Shown one piece after another: positions 1 through 5,666 of a stretch of DNA of 5,666 bases. The DNA comes from Chitinophagaceae bacterium (GTDB taxonomy: Bacteria; Bacteroidota; Bacteroidia; Chitinophagales; Chitinophagaceae), in the NCBI GenBank assembly GCA_003136915.1, contig PLEB01000109.1, forward strand, positions 19,005-24,670, read 5' to 3'. The first letter of the stretch is position 1, and every line of letters starts with the position of its first letter. A program made the position numbers and the translations under genes. The notes beneath the pieces were generated by a model. That model was given only the letters and a program-made list of their open reading frames with translations, did not search any database and was not told the DNA's origin.

Positions 1-228
1 TCTGTCAGCCTTTCCTTTTTTAAATTCCACCACACCATCAGTAAGTGCAAATAAGCTGAAGTCTCTGCCAACACCTACATTTTTTCCGGGATGATAAACG
101 GTACCGCGTTGACGAACGATGATGTTGCCGGATACAGCGGCCTGGCCACCAAAAATTTTAACACCGAGTCTTTTACTCTGCGAATCGCGGCCGTTCTTTA
201 CGCTGCCTTCGCCTTTTTTGTGTGCCAT
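1..228 (-). CDS. rpmA: 50S ribosomal protein L27 (C-terminus cut by window edge)
   Basis: Reading the minus strand from the ATG at 228-226 gives 76 codons that run off the left edge without a stop. The family is usually about 85-90 residues, so only the last ten or so are missing. The start [20 protein letters not shown] and the later IIVRQRGT (residues 36-43) and [10 protein letters not shown] (52-61) are hallmarks of bacterial L27. L27 is a 50S subunit protein whose lysine-rich N-terminus reaches towards the peptidyl transferase centre and helps position tRNA. There is no Firmicutes-type N-terminal extension needing cleavage; the protein starts directly at MAHKK. It lies 47 nt downstream of rplU on the same strand, the usual rplU-rpmA order, and is probably co-transcribed from the rplU promoter because no separate promoter is visible in the gap. 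No Shine-Dalgarno site precedes the ATG. Identity is very secure. Confidence 0.97.
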   Translation of the reverse strand, partial: MAHKKGEGSVKNGRDSQSKRLGVKIFGGQAAVSGNIIVRQRGTVYHPGKNVGVGRDFSLFALTDGVVEFKKGKADR

Positions 229-237
229 CTTGAACTG

Positions 238-271
238 ATTTGAGAATTTGAGAATTTGAGAATTTGAAAAT
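238..271. repeat. 8-bp tandem repeat between rplU and rpmA
   Basis: The plus strand carries three perfect adjacent copies of TGAGAATT (241-248, 249-256, 257-264). The period continues imperfectly into 265-271, with one mismatch at 268, and back to 238. The tract fills most of the 47-nt space between the rplU stop and the rpmA start. On the transcribed strand it reads as repeated AATTCTCA, so it forms an A/U-rich, weakly structured leader just upstream of rpmA. Being non-coding, a change in copy number would not shift a reading frame; it would only change the spacing. It most likely arose by replication slippage. Any effect on rpmA translation is speculation. Confidence 0.85.
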
Positions 272-275
272 CACC

Positions 276-578
276 TTAAGCGATTTCTGTCACTTTGATT
301 TTCGTATAGTGGGTACGGTGACCATGTTTTTTCCGGAACCCCTTTCTTCTGTTCATTTTAAATGAAATCACTTTATCACCTTGCACATGGCCAAGAATTT
401 CGGCCTTGATCACCTGCTTCAGGTCTTTGCCAACGGCAAGTTTTCCTTTTGCGGTCGATAATATCACGTCTGAAAATTCCACCTTGTCTCCGGTCTGCCC
501 TTCGATGCGGGGAACATACAAAGTCTGGTCTTTTTTAACCCTGAACTGGCTTCCTGCGATTTGTACAACTGCGAACAT
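276..578 (-). CDS. rplU: 50S ribosomal protein L21
   Basis: From the ATG at 578-576 to the TAA at 278-276 this encodes 100 residues, against 103 in E. coli L21. The N-terminus MFAVVQIAGSQFRVKKDQ matches the conserved L21 start (typically M-A-V-xx-GGKQ-xx-V). The C-terminal part KMNRRKGFRKKHGHRTHYTK (residues 74-93) is the basic rRNA-binding end. L21 binds 23S rRNA and is an assembly protein of the 50S subunit. The frame is open further upstream, to 704, but I chose 578 because it matches the family N-terminus and because a -7 promoter element (599-606) lies inside the would-be extension. No Shine-Dalgarno site is visible. It heads a two-gene transcript with rpmA and is divergent from the GH3-family gene. 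Confidence 0.97.
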   Translation of the reverse strand: MFAVVQIAGSQFRVKKDQTLYVPRIEGQTGDKVEFSDVILSTAKGKLAVGKDLKQVIKAEILGHVQGDKVISFKMNRRKGFRKKHGHRTHYTKIKVTEIA

Positions 579-598
579 ACGATGCGATATTAGGGCTG

Positions 599-606
599 CA
601 AAGGTA
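599..606 (-). promoter_or_regulatory. Probable -7 element of the rplU-rpmA promoter
   Basis: Minus-strand TACCTTTG matches the Bacteroidota primary-sigma -7 consensus TAnnTTTG exactly. It ends about 20 nt before the rplU ATG, which would place transcription start near 592-595 and leave a leader of roughly 15 nt. The nearest upstream TTG (633-631) is 24 nt away, longer than the usual spacing of about 19-21, so the -33 half is weak. The position and perfect match make this the best promoter candidate for the ribosomal protein pair. It also argues against the longer rplU reading frame. Confidence 0.6.
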
Positions 607-656
607 AGGGGATTCGGGGTAATTTTGAAGCAATCCGGCAAAAAACTTGGGCCGGG

Positions 657-683
657 AAAGCCATAGGCGGGGGTATTGGCTTT
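657..683. repeat. Inverted repeat in the rplU/GH3 divergent intergenic region
   Basis: AAAGCCA (657-663) and TGGCTTT (677-683) are perfect 7-bp inverted arms separated by a 13-nt G-rich centre. The dyad lies between the two outward-facing -7 elements and ends 5 bp before the GH3-side element, so it would overlap the spacer or -33 zone of that promoter. This is a plausible operator position. However, a 7-bp dyad is not very unlikely by chance in about 140 bp, so the call is weak. Confidence 0.3.
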
Positions 684-688
684 TATTG

Positions 689-696
689 TAGGTTTG
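689..696 (+). promoter_or_regulatory. Possible -7 element upstream of the GH3-family gene
   Basis: TAGGTTTG matches the Bacteroidota TAnnTTTG consensus exactly and lies 25 nt upstream of the ATG at 722, giving a predicted leader of about 20 nt. No TTG occurs at the expected -33 distance (the nearest, 676-678, is only 10 nt upstream), so the match rests on one box. It would serve the GH3-family gene and perhaps dxr behind it. Confidence 0.45.
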
Positions 697-721
697 GGGT
701 TCAATTTGCCTGCCTGAAAAT

Positions 722-2218
722 ATGAAGTTCAAGTCATTTTTAGCCAAGCCCTTTGCTTCTTATATATATAGGAGTATCCGAAAGGAAATGAGCTCCGCAA
801 TGGAGGACCAGGAGAATATCCTGAAGAACCTCCTGAAAACCGGGTCGAAGACCGTTTTCGGCAGGGAACACCACCTGGAAACGGTAAAAACCTATGAGGA
901 ATTCAAAGCAGCCGTTCCACTCCGGGATTACGAGCAGTTCAAGCCATATATCGACCAGATCATGCAGGGTAAACACAATGTGTTGTGGAAGGGGCAGCCG
1001 ATCTATTTTGCCAAGACATCCGGAACGACCAGCGGGATCAAATATATCCCCATCTCCAAAGAATCCATTTCCAATCATATCAATACTGCCCGCAATACCC
1101 TGCTTTGTTATATGGCTGAAACAGGTAATTCGGCATTTGCGAACGGGAAGATGATTTTTCTTTCCGGCTCGCCCGAACTGGAAAGGATCGCCGGTATTCC
1201 AACGGGCAGGCTAAGCGGCATCGTCAATCATCATATCCCGCATTATCTGCAGACCAACCAGCTGCCCAGCTATGAAACAAACTGTATTGAAGAATGGGAA
1301 ACAAAACTCGACAAGATCGTAGAAGAAACCATCCGGCAGGATATGACCCTGATCAGCGGGATACCTCCCTGGATGCAGATGTATTTTGACCGGCTCATGG
1401 CAGTATCGGGTAAACAGATCAAGGATCTTTTCCCGAATTTTTCCGTGTTGGTTCATGGCGGTGTGAATTTTGAGCCATATAAGGACCGCCTGCTTGACAG
1501 TATCGGGAAACAGGTGGATACCATCGAGACCTATCCTGCATCTGAAGGTTTTTTTGCATTCCAGGATAGTCGCCAGGAGGAAGGACTTTTGTTGAACTGC
1601 AACAGCGGCATTTTTTTTGAATTCGTTCCGGCAGCAGAAATCTTTAAAGAAAATCCTCTGCGCGTTTCTCTGAGGGATGTGCAGACCGGCGTCAATTATG
1701 CACTGATCGTAAACAATAATGCGGGACTCTGGGGATACAATATCGGGGATACCGTTCGATTCGTTTCCACGAGTCCGTATCGCATCGTGGTGACGGGCCG
1801 GATCAAACACTATATTTCGGCGTTTGGTGAACACGTGATCGGCGAGGAAGTGGAATACAGCCTGATGAAAGCGGCTAAGGAAGAAGGCGTGCAGATCAAC
1901 GAATTTACCGTGGCTCCTTTTATCATGCGCCAGGGGGAAGGAAAATCTTTTCACGAATGGTTCGTTGAATTTGAACAGCCGCCGGCCGACATGCACGCAT
2001 TCGCAAGGAAAGTAGATAGCAATCTCCGGGCGAAAAATATTTACTATGATGACCTCATCTCCGGAAATATTCTGCAGCCCCTGCAGATTCATCCCGTCAA
2101 GAAAAATGGATTCATAGATTATATGAAATCCATTGGTAAACTCGGCGGACAAAATAAAGTGCCACATCTCAGCAACGACCGCAGTTTTGCGGAAGAGCTG
2201 GAAAAATACAGTGACTGA
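722..2218 (+). CDS. GH3-family acyl-adenylating / amido-synthetase-like protein
   Basis: This 498-residue protein belongs to the GH3 (auxin-responsive GH3) family within the ANL adenylate-forming superfamily. Visible motifs are the phosphate-binding loop TSGTTSG (99-105), the YPASEG motif (271-276, the family Y-x-x-S-E), GYNIGDTVRF (338-347, the G-D ATP-ribose motif), the TGR hinge (358-360) and a C-terminal GGQNKVPHL (475-483) with the likely catalytic lysine K479. All core motifs appear intact and the length is typical for bacterial members, so it should be active. Plant GH3 enzymes activate a carboxylic acid with ATP and then join it to an amino acid. Bacterial substrates are mostly unknown and I cannot assign one. 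No signal peptide or clear membrane segment is seen, so it is probably cytoplasmic. The start at 722 preserves the family N-terminus (short basic stretch, then LAKPFA); the next Met is residue 23. Dxr follows after 59 nt on the same strand. Confidence 0.9.
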   Translation: MKFKSFLAKPFASYIYRSIRKEMSSAMEDQENILKNLLKTGSKTVFGREHHLETVKTYEEFKAAVPLRDYEQFKPYIDQIMQGKHNVLWKGQPIYFAKTSGTTSGIKYIPISKESISNHINTARNTLLCYMAETGNSAFANGKMIFLSGSPELERIAGIPTGRLSGIVNHHIPHYLQTNQLPSYETNCIEEWETKLDKIVEETIRQDMTLISGIPPWMQMYFDRLMAVSGKQIKDLFPNFSVLVHGGVNFEPYKDRLLDSIGKQVDTIETYPASEGFFAFQDSRQEEGLLLNCNSGIFFEFVPAAEIFKENPLRVSLRDVQTGVNYALIVNNNAGLWGYNIGDTVRFVSTSPYRIVVTGRIKHYISAFGEHVIGEEVEYSLMKAAKEEGVQINEFTVAPFIMRQGEGKSFHEWFVEFEQPPADMHAFARKVDSNLRAKNIYYDDLISGNILQPLQIHPVKKNGFIDYMKSIGKLGGQNKVPHLSNDRSFAEELEKYSD

Positions 2219-2277
2219 TCAAGCTGCGCATACAAACAATTGGAATTCGCTACTTTTAACTTTCATCCCGGAAGTCT

Positions 2278-3447
2278 ATGGTGAATAATCAGCAAAAGAA
2301 AAGGGTTGCCGTGTTTGGTTCCACGGGATCAGTGGGAACGCAGGCCCTGGAAGTGATTGCGGCTAATCCGGAATTGTTTTCTGCAGAAGTGCTCACGGCA
2401 CAGCAGAATGCTGACCTGCTGATCAAACAAGCCCTGAAATTTTTGCCTGATATCGTTGTTATCGGCGATGAGTCCAAATATCAAACGGTGAAGCAGGCAC
2501 TTGCTGCACAACCCATCAAAGTTTTTGCCGGAGCGCAATCATTAATAGAAGTGGCTGGTATGGACTCTTACGATGTAATGATGGCAGCGATTGTGGGATT
2601 TGCAGGACTCATGCCTACCCTGAAGGCCATTGAATGCGGAAAGACCATTGCCCTCGCCAATAAGGAAACCCTGGTGGTAGCAGGAGATATCGTGATGAGA
2701 AAAGCGGTAGAGAATCGTGCACCGATCATTCCCGTTGATTCAGAACATTCAGCTATTTTTCAATGCCTGCTGGGTGAAACACGCAACAGGATAGAGAAGA
2801 TCGTGCTTACGGCTTCAGGAGGACCGTTCCTTGGGAAGAAACCAAATTTTCTCGTCAATGTAAAAAGAGATCACGCTTTGCAACATCCGAACTGGGCGAT
2901 GGGTGCAAAGATCTCCATTGATTCGGCTACCCTGATGAACAAAGGACTTGAAATGATTGAAGCGAGGTGGCTCTTTAACCTGAATCCCTCGCAGATCCAG
3001 GTAATCATTCATCCCCAGAGCATTATCCACAGCATGGTTCAATTTGAAGACGGCAGCATCAAGGCGCAGATGGGATTGCCCGATATGAAACTGCCGATCC
3101 AGTATGCCCTTGGTTTTCCCGTCCGCCTTCAGAATAAAATGCCGAGGTACTCGTTTAATAAACCTGACAAGCTGAGTTTTGAAGATCCGGACATCCGCAC
3201 TTTCCGAAATTTGCAATTGGCTATGGATGCACTTAAAAAAGGAGGCAACGCCGGTTGCGTGCTGAACGCTGCAAATGAAATTGCCGTTTATGCATTCTTA
3301 AAGAACCGCATTGGATTTCTTGACATGACCGATCTCATAGAAAAAACCATTCACAAAATTCCATTTTTGGAACAACCCACGATGGAAGATTATTTTGACA
3401 GCGATGGGGAGGCCCGTAACTTCGCGGCTTCATTAATTAAATTGTAA
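2278..3447 (+). CDS. dxr: 1-deoxy-D-xylulose 5-phosphate reductoisomerase
   Basis: This 389-residue protein is DXR (IspC), which converts DXP to 2-C-methyl-D-erythritol 4-phosphate with NADPH, the first committed step of the MEP isoprenoid pathway. It is cytosolic and usually a homodimer. The NADPH-binding loop GSTGSVG is at 14-20 and ALANKETLV at 125-133. The metal ligands are D154 and E156 (in PVDSEHSAIFQ, 152-162) and E225. Substrate-binding positions include S155, S180 (TASGG), the flexible loop HPNWAMG (203-209, with H203 and W206), S216, N221 and K222. These correspond to E. coli D150, E152, E231, S151, S186, H209, W212, S222, N227 and K228. All expected active-site residues are present and the length is normal. 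The start at 2278 sits just before the Rossmann strand; a short purine run, GGAAG, lies only 3 nt upstream, too close for a good ribosome-binding site. It may be transcribed with the GH3-family gene. Confidence 0.98.
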   Translation: MVNNQQKKRVAVFGSTGSVGTQALEVIAANPELFSAEVLTAQQNADLLIKQALKFLPDIVVIGDESKYQTVKQALAAQPIKVFAGAQSLIEVAGMDSYDVMMAAIVGFAGLMPTLKAIECGKTIALANKETLVVAGDIVMRKAVENRAPIIPVDSEHSAIFQCLLGETRNRIEKIVLTASGGPFLGKKPNFLVNVKRDHALQHPNWAMGAKISIDSATLMNKGLEMIEARWLFNLNPSQIQVIIHPQSIIHSMVQFEDGSIKAQMGLPDMKLPIQYALGFPVRLQNKMPRYSFNKPDKLSFEDPDIRTFRNLQLAMDALKKGGNAGCVLNAANEIAVYAFLKNRIGFLDMTDLIEKTIHKIPFLEQPTMEDYFDSDGEARNFAASLIKL

Positions 3448-3462
3448 AATTCACTTAAAACA

Positions 3463-3493
3463 TTGCAGGGACGCCACCTGCAGCTGATCTTTG
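3463..3493 (+). promoter_or_regulatory. Probable rseP promoter with a dyad in its spacer
   Basis: TTG (3463-3465), a 20-nt spacer and GATCTTTG (3486-3493) resemble the Bacteroidota promoter TTG-N19-21-TAnnTTTG, with one mismatch in the -7 box. Transcription would begin at about 3497-3500, on or next to the rseP ATG at 3498, implying a leaderless or almost leaderless mRNA. This agrees with the lack of any ribosome-binding site. Perfect 6-bp inverted arms TGCAGG (3464-3469) and CCTGCA (3477-3482), separated by 7 nt, lie in the spacer and could be an operator. They lack a following T-tract, so a terminator for dxr is unlikely. Confidence 0.5.
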
Positions 3494-3497
3494 TACG

Positions 3498-4883
3498 ATG
3501 AATAATTCACCGATCTTGCTGGTAATAGACTGGGCTGATGCCGGCGTAAAAGCCATTCAGCTAATCCTTTCTCTTTCTCTTATTGTGATTGTGCATGAGT
3601 TTGGCCACTATCTTCCTTCCAAAATTTTCAAATGTCGGGTAGAAAAATTTTTCTTATTTTTTGATCCCTGGTTTGCACTTTTCAAAAAAAAGATAGGTGA
3701 TACCGTTTATGGCATTGGCTGGCTTCCGCTCGGAGGGTATGTGAAGATAGCGGGCATGGTGGATGAAAGCATGGACAAAGAACAAATGAGCCAGCCACCC
3801 CAACCCTGGGAATTCAGAAGCAAGCCCGCCTGGCAGCGTCTGATTATTATGCTTGGTGGCGTGACCATGAATGTATTGATGGCTTTTGTGATCTATGCCA
3901 TGATCCTTTATACATGGGGCGATAAAAAGATCCCGATGTCGAGCCTTGCCTATGGCGTAGCGGTGAATGATAGCATGATGTATGACCTCGGCTTCCGGGA
4001 CGGAGATAAGATTTTTGCTGTCAACGGAGATTCGGTTACCTACCTCGATGATCTTCCGATGAAATTATTGTTGGGTGAAAACGTGGAGCTGGAGAGGAAC
4101 GAAGTAAGACAAACTATTAACCTGCCACACGATCTGATCGGTAAACTGGTAGAAAAAAAAGGAACCAGCAGGTTCTGGTTCTACCCGCGCGTTCCGGTGA
4201 TTGCGAGTGTGATTCCGAATACCACAAGTGCATACAAATCCGGATTGAAACGATTGGACCGCATAGCAACAGTGGATGGAATTGCTACTCCTTTTTATGA
4301 TGAATTCAAAAAAGCACTTTATGCGCATAGAGGAAAAAATGTCGCCATAACAGTAGAACGAAACGGTGCCGTAGATACGCTTCATATGAATGTAAGCGAT
4401 ACCGGTACGGTAGGCTTTTTCCTGCTTAGTGATCCGGAAACGCTGGACAGTCTTGGATTGATCCACATTGAATGGAAGCAATATGGCTTCCTTGCTTCAT
4501 TTCCTGCTGGTGTCCGCCTCGCCGGTGAAAAACTGAAATCTTATATTGACCAGTTCAAAAAAATTCTCTCACCGAAAACAGGTGCTTATAAAGGCGTCGG
4601 CGGATTCAAGGCAATAGGTTCCATTTTTCCTTCGATGTGGGACTGGCAGTCGTTCTGGACCATTACAGCCTTCCTGGCCATCGCCCTTGCATTCATGAAC
4701 CTTCTTCCCATACCTGCCCTGGATGGCGGCCATGTATTGTTTACGCTGCTGGAGATGATCACGGGCCGAAAGCCCAGCCAGAAATTACTGGAGTACGCAC
4801 AGGTGGCCGGCATGGTTCTTTTGCTCGGCCTAATGATCTACGCCAATGGCAACGATTGGTTCGGGTGGGGAAGGGGAAAATAG
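3498..4883 (+). CDS. rseP: RIP metalloprotease RseP (site-2 protease family)
   Basis: This 461-residue inner-membrane zinc protease cleaves within membrane segments, classically of anti-sigma factors or leftover signal peptides; its substrate here is unknown. The zinc motif HEFGH (33-37: ligands H33 and H37, catalytic E34) lies in the first membrane segment (about 18-38). The third ligand, D409, is in NLLPIPALDGGH (401-412), matching E. coli N394, P397, P399 and D402. Further membrane segments are at about 112-137, 384-408 and 432-449. GGYVKIAGMVDE (79-90) fits the membrane-associated beta-loop region. Between segments 2 and 3 are two PDZ-like regions: the first at about 150-210 (core MMYDLGFRDGDKIFAVNGDSV, degenerate) and the second at about 230-300 (SAYKSGLKRLDRIATVDG). 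All catalytic residues are present and the length is usual for Bacteroidota RseP. It follows dxr by 50 nt but appears to have its own promoter. The start at 3498 leaves a normal N-terminus. Confidence 0.96.
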   Translation: MNNSPILLVIDWADAGVKAIQLILSLSLIVIVHEFGHYLPSKIFKCRVEKFFLFFDPWFALFKKKIGDTVYGIGWLPLGGYVKIAGMVDESMDKEQMSQPPQPWEFRSKPAWQRLIIMLGGVTMNVLMAFVIYAMILYTWGDKKIPMSSLAYGVAVNDSMMYDLGFRDGDKIFAVNGDSVTYLDDLPMKLLLGENVELERNEVRQTINLPHDLIGKLVEKKGTSRFWFYPRVPVIASVIPNTTSAYKSGLKRLDRIATVDGIATPFYDEFKKALYAHRGKNVAITVERNGAVDTLHMNVSDTGTVGFFLLSDPETLDSLGLIHIEWKQYGFLASFPAGVRLAGEKLKSYIDQFKKILSPKTGAYKGVGGFKAIGSIFPSMWDWQSFWTITAFLAIALAFMNLLPIPALDGGHVLFTLLEMITGRKPSQKLLEYAQVAGMVLLLGLMIYANGNDWFGWGRGK

Positions 4884-4891
4884 GTTTAATC

Positions 4892-4905
4892 ATATATATA
4901 TATAT
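4892..4905. repeat. (AT)7 dinucleotide tract after rseP
   Basis: Seven uninterrupted AT units begin 8 nt after the rseP stop codon and are followed by more AT-rich sequence (TTATAATG). Such a tract is self-complementary and easily melted, and is prone to slippage. No function is evident. Confidence 0.9.
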
Positions 4906-4940
4906 TTATAATGCTTTAACATCTGATAGCTAATTATTAA

Positions 4941-4967
4941 AGGACAAAAAATTGAGTATTTTGTCTT
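4941..4967 (+). terminator. Weak hairpin downstream of rseP, possible terminator
   Basis: AGGACAAAA (4941-4949) and TTTTGTCTT (4959-4967) pair as a 9-bp stem (7 perfect inner pairs, one G-T wobble and an outer A-T) with a 9-nt loop, 57 nt after the rseP stop. The stem is AT-rich and only a very short T-run, inside the arm, is present, so it is a poor intrinsic terminator. Its position between two transcription units is the main support. Confidence 0.35.
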
Positions 4968-5170
4968 CATGTGCCAGGTATCAGCATTTGCATTCAGCAG
5001 CAATACTTCAGGCTTCTTCTCCCTTCAATAACGGTTACGCGGTTTTTTCTGCCACTTACATGCTTTTTCATGCAGTATACACAGTTCTGTTTTGCCGGCT
5101 TTTTTTATAAGGTACTTTGGGGTGGATTTATCAGAGCTGGCAATCGAAGCCATTAACCTTAAACCTTTTT

Positions 5171-5666
5171 ATGAAAAAGTTGGAAAGCATGGCGGGTTTC
5201 TATTATATAGGAACCCGGCATGATAATATTGCAAAACTGGTTAGCATATATCAGCGCGGGTATGCAAGTGAAAACCTGGACCAGGCGATCACGGAGCTTA
5301 CGGCGCAAAGCGCATCCCTGCCAGACATGATATGCTGTGAGTCTGATTATGGACGGCGCGAGTTAGGGCGTTTTGCTGATATTCTTTCAGACCATCCGCT
5401 GCTTTCCCGGATTCCATTTTTAATCGATGCGGCTACCATCTCGCCTGCGGACCAAAATTATTACGTGAGGAACAAACTGGCGGACGATATATTGCTAATT
5501 AAGGATTGGGATGAAAACAGGCTCAATGCAAAAATCCGCTTCCTGCATAAATTCAAAACAAGGGCAATTGAACTGGAGGAACAGGTCAGCTCCGCTGATC
5601 CAAAGTTTACACCTGCATCGATGCATAGCTTTTTGAAAAGATGCTTTGATGTACTGGTAGCTGTGG
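5171..5666 (+). CDS. Probable receiver-like domain/sugar transferase fusion (3' end cut by window edge)
   Basis: From the ATG at 5171 there are 165 open codons to the right edge. Residues about 8-128 look like a degenerate response-regulator receiver domain: a beta3-like LPDMICCES (50-58), a beta4-like IPFLIDAAT (81-89), and ADDILLIKDWDENRLNAKIRFL (104-125), resembling the receiver pattern A-D-D-Y-L-x-K-P-F-D followed by the last helix. The phospho-acceptor site is not clearly an aspartate (E57 or D59 sits there), so signalling by phosphorylation is doubtful. A short charged linker leads to FLKRCFDVLVAV (154-165), which resembles the start of the bacterial sugar transferase family (Pfam Bac_transf, typical K-R-x-F-D then a hydrophobic segment). 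Such membrane enzymes transfer a sugar-1-phosphate to undecaprenyl phosphate to begin exopolysaccharide or O-antigen synthesis. The catalytic part lies outside the window, so the assignment is inferred. No ribosome-binding site is visible; an in-frame stop at 5108-5110 and no intervening ATG support this start. Confidence 0.6.
   Translation, partial: MKKLESMAGFYYIGTRHDNIAKLVSIYQRGYASENLDQAITELTAQSASLPDMICCESDYGRRELGRFADILSDHPLLSRIPFLIDAATISPADQNYYVRNKLADDILLIKDWDENRLNAKIRFLHKFKTRAIELEEQVSSADPKFTPASMHSFLKRCFDVLVAV

Larger units (their letters stand above)
4884..5170. other. AT-rich intergenic region without a supported gene
   Basis: These 287 bases contain no reading frame that I trust. They begin with an AT-dinucleotide tract, followed by a weak AT-rich hairpin, a pyrimidine-rich middle (about 5000-5105) with several T-runs, and a short stretch before the last gene. 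Near its right end, TTG (5092-5094), 17 nt and GTACTTTG (5112-5119) only partly resemble a Bacteroidota promoter, but could drive the gene at 5171 with a leader of about 45 nt. An in-frame stop at 5108-5110 limits upstream extension of that gene. Confidence 0.6.

Noticed and set aside
579..704. N-terminal extension of L21 by 42 residues
   Set aside because: L21 proteins start at the equivalent of MFAVVQ. The extension has no ribosomal features and would contain the promoter -7 element at 599-606.
1211..2167. A 318-codon open frame on the minus strand inside the GH3-family gene
   Set aside because: Its codons lie exactly opposite the sense codons, so it stays open only because the GH3-family gene uses few TTA, CTA and TCA codons there. 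The product has no family features, and the plus-strand protein has intact motifs throughout.
2240..2264. Promoter directly upstream of dxr (TTG at 2240-2242 with TAACTTTC at 2257-2264)
   Set aside because: The spacer is only 14 nt and the -7 box lacks the final G, so it is too weak to call. Read-through from the GH3-family gene is equally likely.
2815..3216. A 133-codon minus-strand frame inside dxr
   Set aside because: Fully inside a gene with all catalytic residues intact; the product resembles no known family.
3464..3482. Hairpin after dxr as an intrinsic terminator
   Set aside because: The stem has only 6 pairs and is not followed by a T-tract; its place between the -33 and -7 boxes fits an operator or chance better.
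4637..4933. A 98-codon plus-strand frame overlapping the end of rseP
   Set aside because: It overlaps the conserved NLLPIPALDGGH region of rseP in another frame and ends in a translated AT repeat (alternating I and Y), so it is a shadow frame.
4969..5156. Short plus-strand frames of 20 codons (ATG at 4969) and 61 codons (GTG at 4971) in the intergenic gap
   Set aside because: No ribosome-binding site, no recognisable motif, and cysteine- and phenylalanine-rich products typical of translated T-rich non-coding sequence. The longer one depends on a GTG start.

Overview
The window looks like core chromosome of a member of Bacteroidota, most likely a Chitinophagaceae-like organism. This is an inference. 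It rests on the protein sequences, on start codons without clear Shine-Dalgarno sites, and on upstream elements matching the Bacteroidota -7 promoter consensus TAnnTTTG. The organism cannot be named from the sequence alone.

Layout. Positions 1-578, minus strand, hold the ribosomal protein pair rplU (L21) then rpmA (L27, C-terminal end cut by the window edge), separated by 47 nt that contain an 8-bp tandem repeat. A 143-bp divergent intergenic region (579-721) carries one TAnnTTTG element facing each way and a small inverted repeat. On the plus strand follow a GH3-family acyl-adenylate/amido synthetase-like gene (722-2218), dxr of the MEP isoprenoid pathway (2278-3447) and rseP, a site-2 intramembrane zinc protease (3498-4883). 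The gaps are 59 and 50 nt, so the three may be partly co-transcribed, but rseP appears to have its own promoter lying so close to the ATG that its mRNA could be leaderless. A 287-bp AT-rich gap (4884-5170) with an (AT)7 tract and a weak hairpin separates these from a last gene cut by the right edge (5171 onward). Its visible part is a degenerate receiver-like domain followed by what looks like the first membrane segment of a polyprenyl-phosphate sugar transferase.

Together: L21 and L27 are 50S subunit proteins, Dxr makes MEP for isoprenoids (quinones and the undecaprenyl carrier), RseP works in the inner membrane, and the last protein would load sugar-phosphate onto the undecaprenyl carrier that the Dxr pathway ultimately supplies. 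That link is general metabolism and not evidence of a dedicated system. The GH3 protein has complete adenylation motifs, but its substrate cannot be read from sequence. I see no mobile element, CRISPR array, tRNA or rRNA, and no convincing new multi-gene system. The most interesting items are the receiver-like/sugar-transferase fusion, the bacterial GH3 enzyme and the possibly leaderless rseP promoter.
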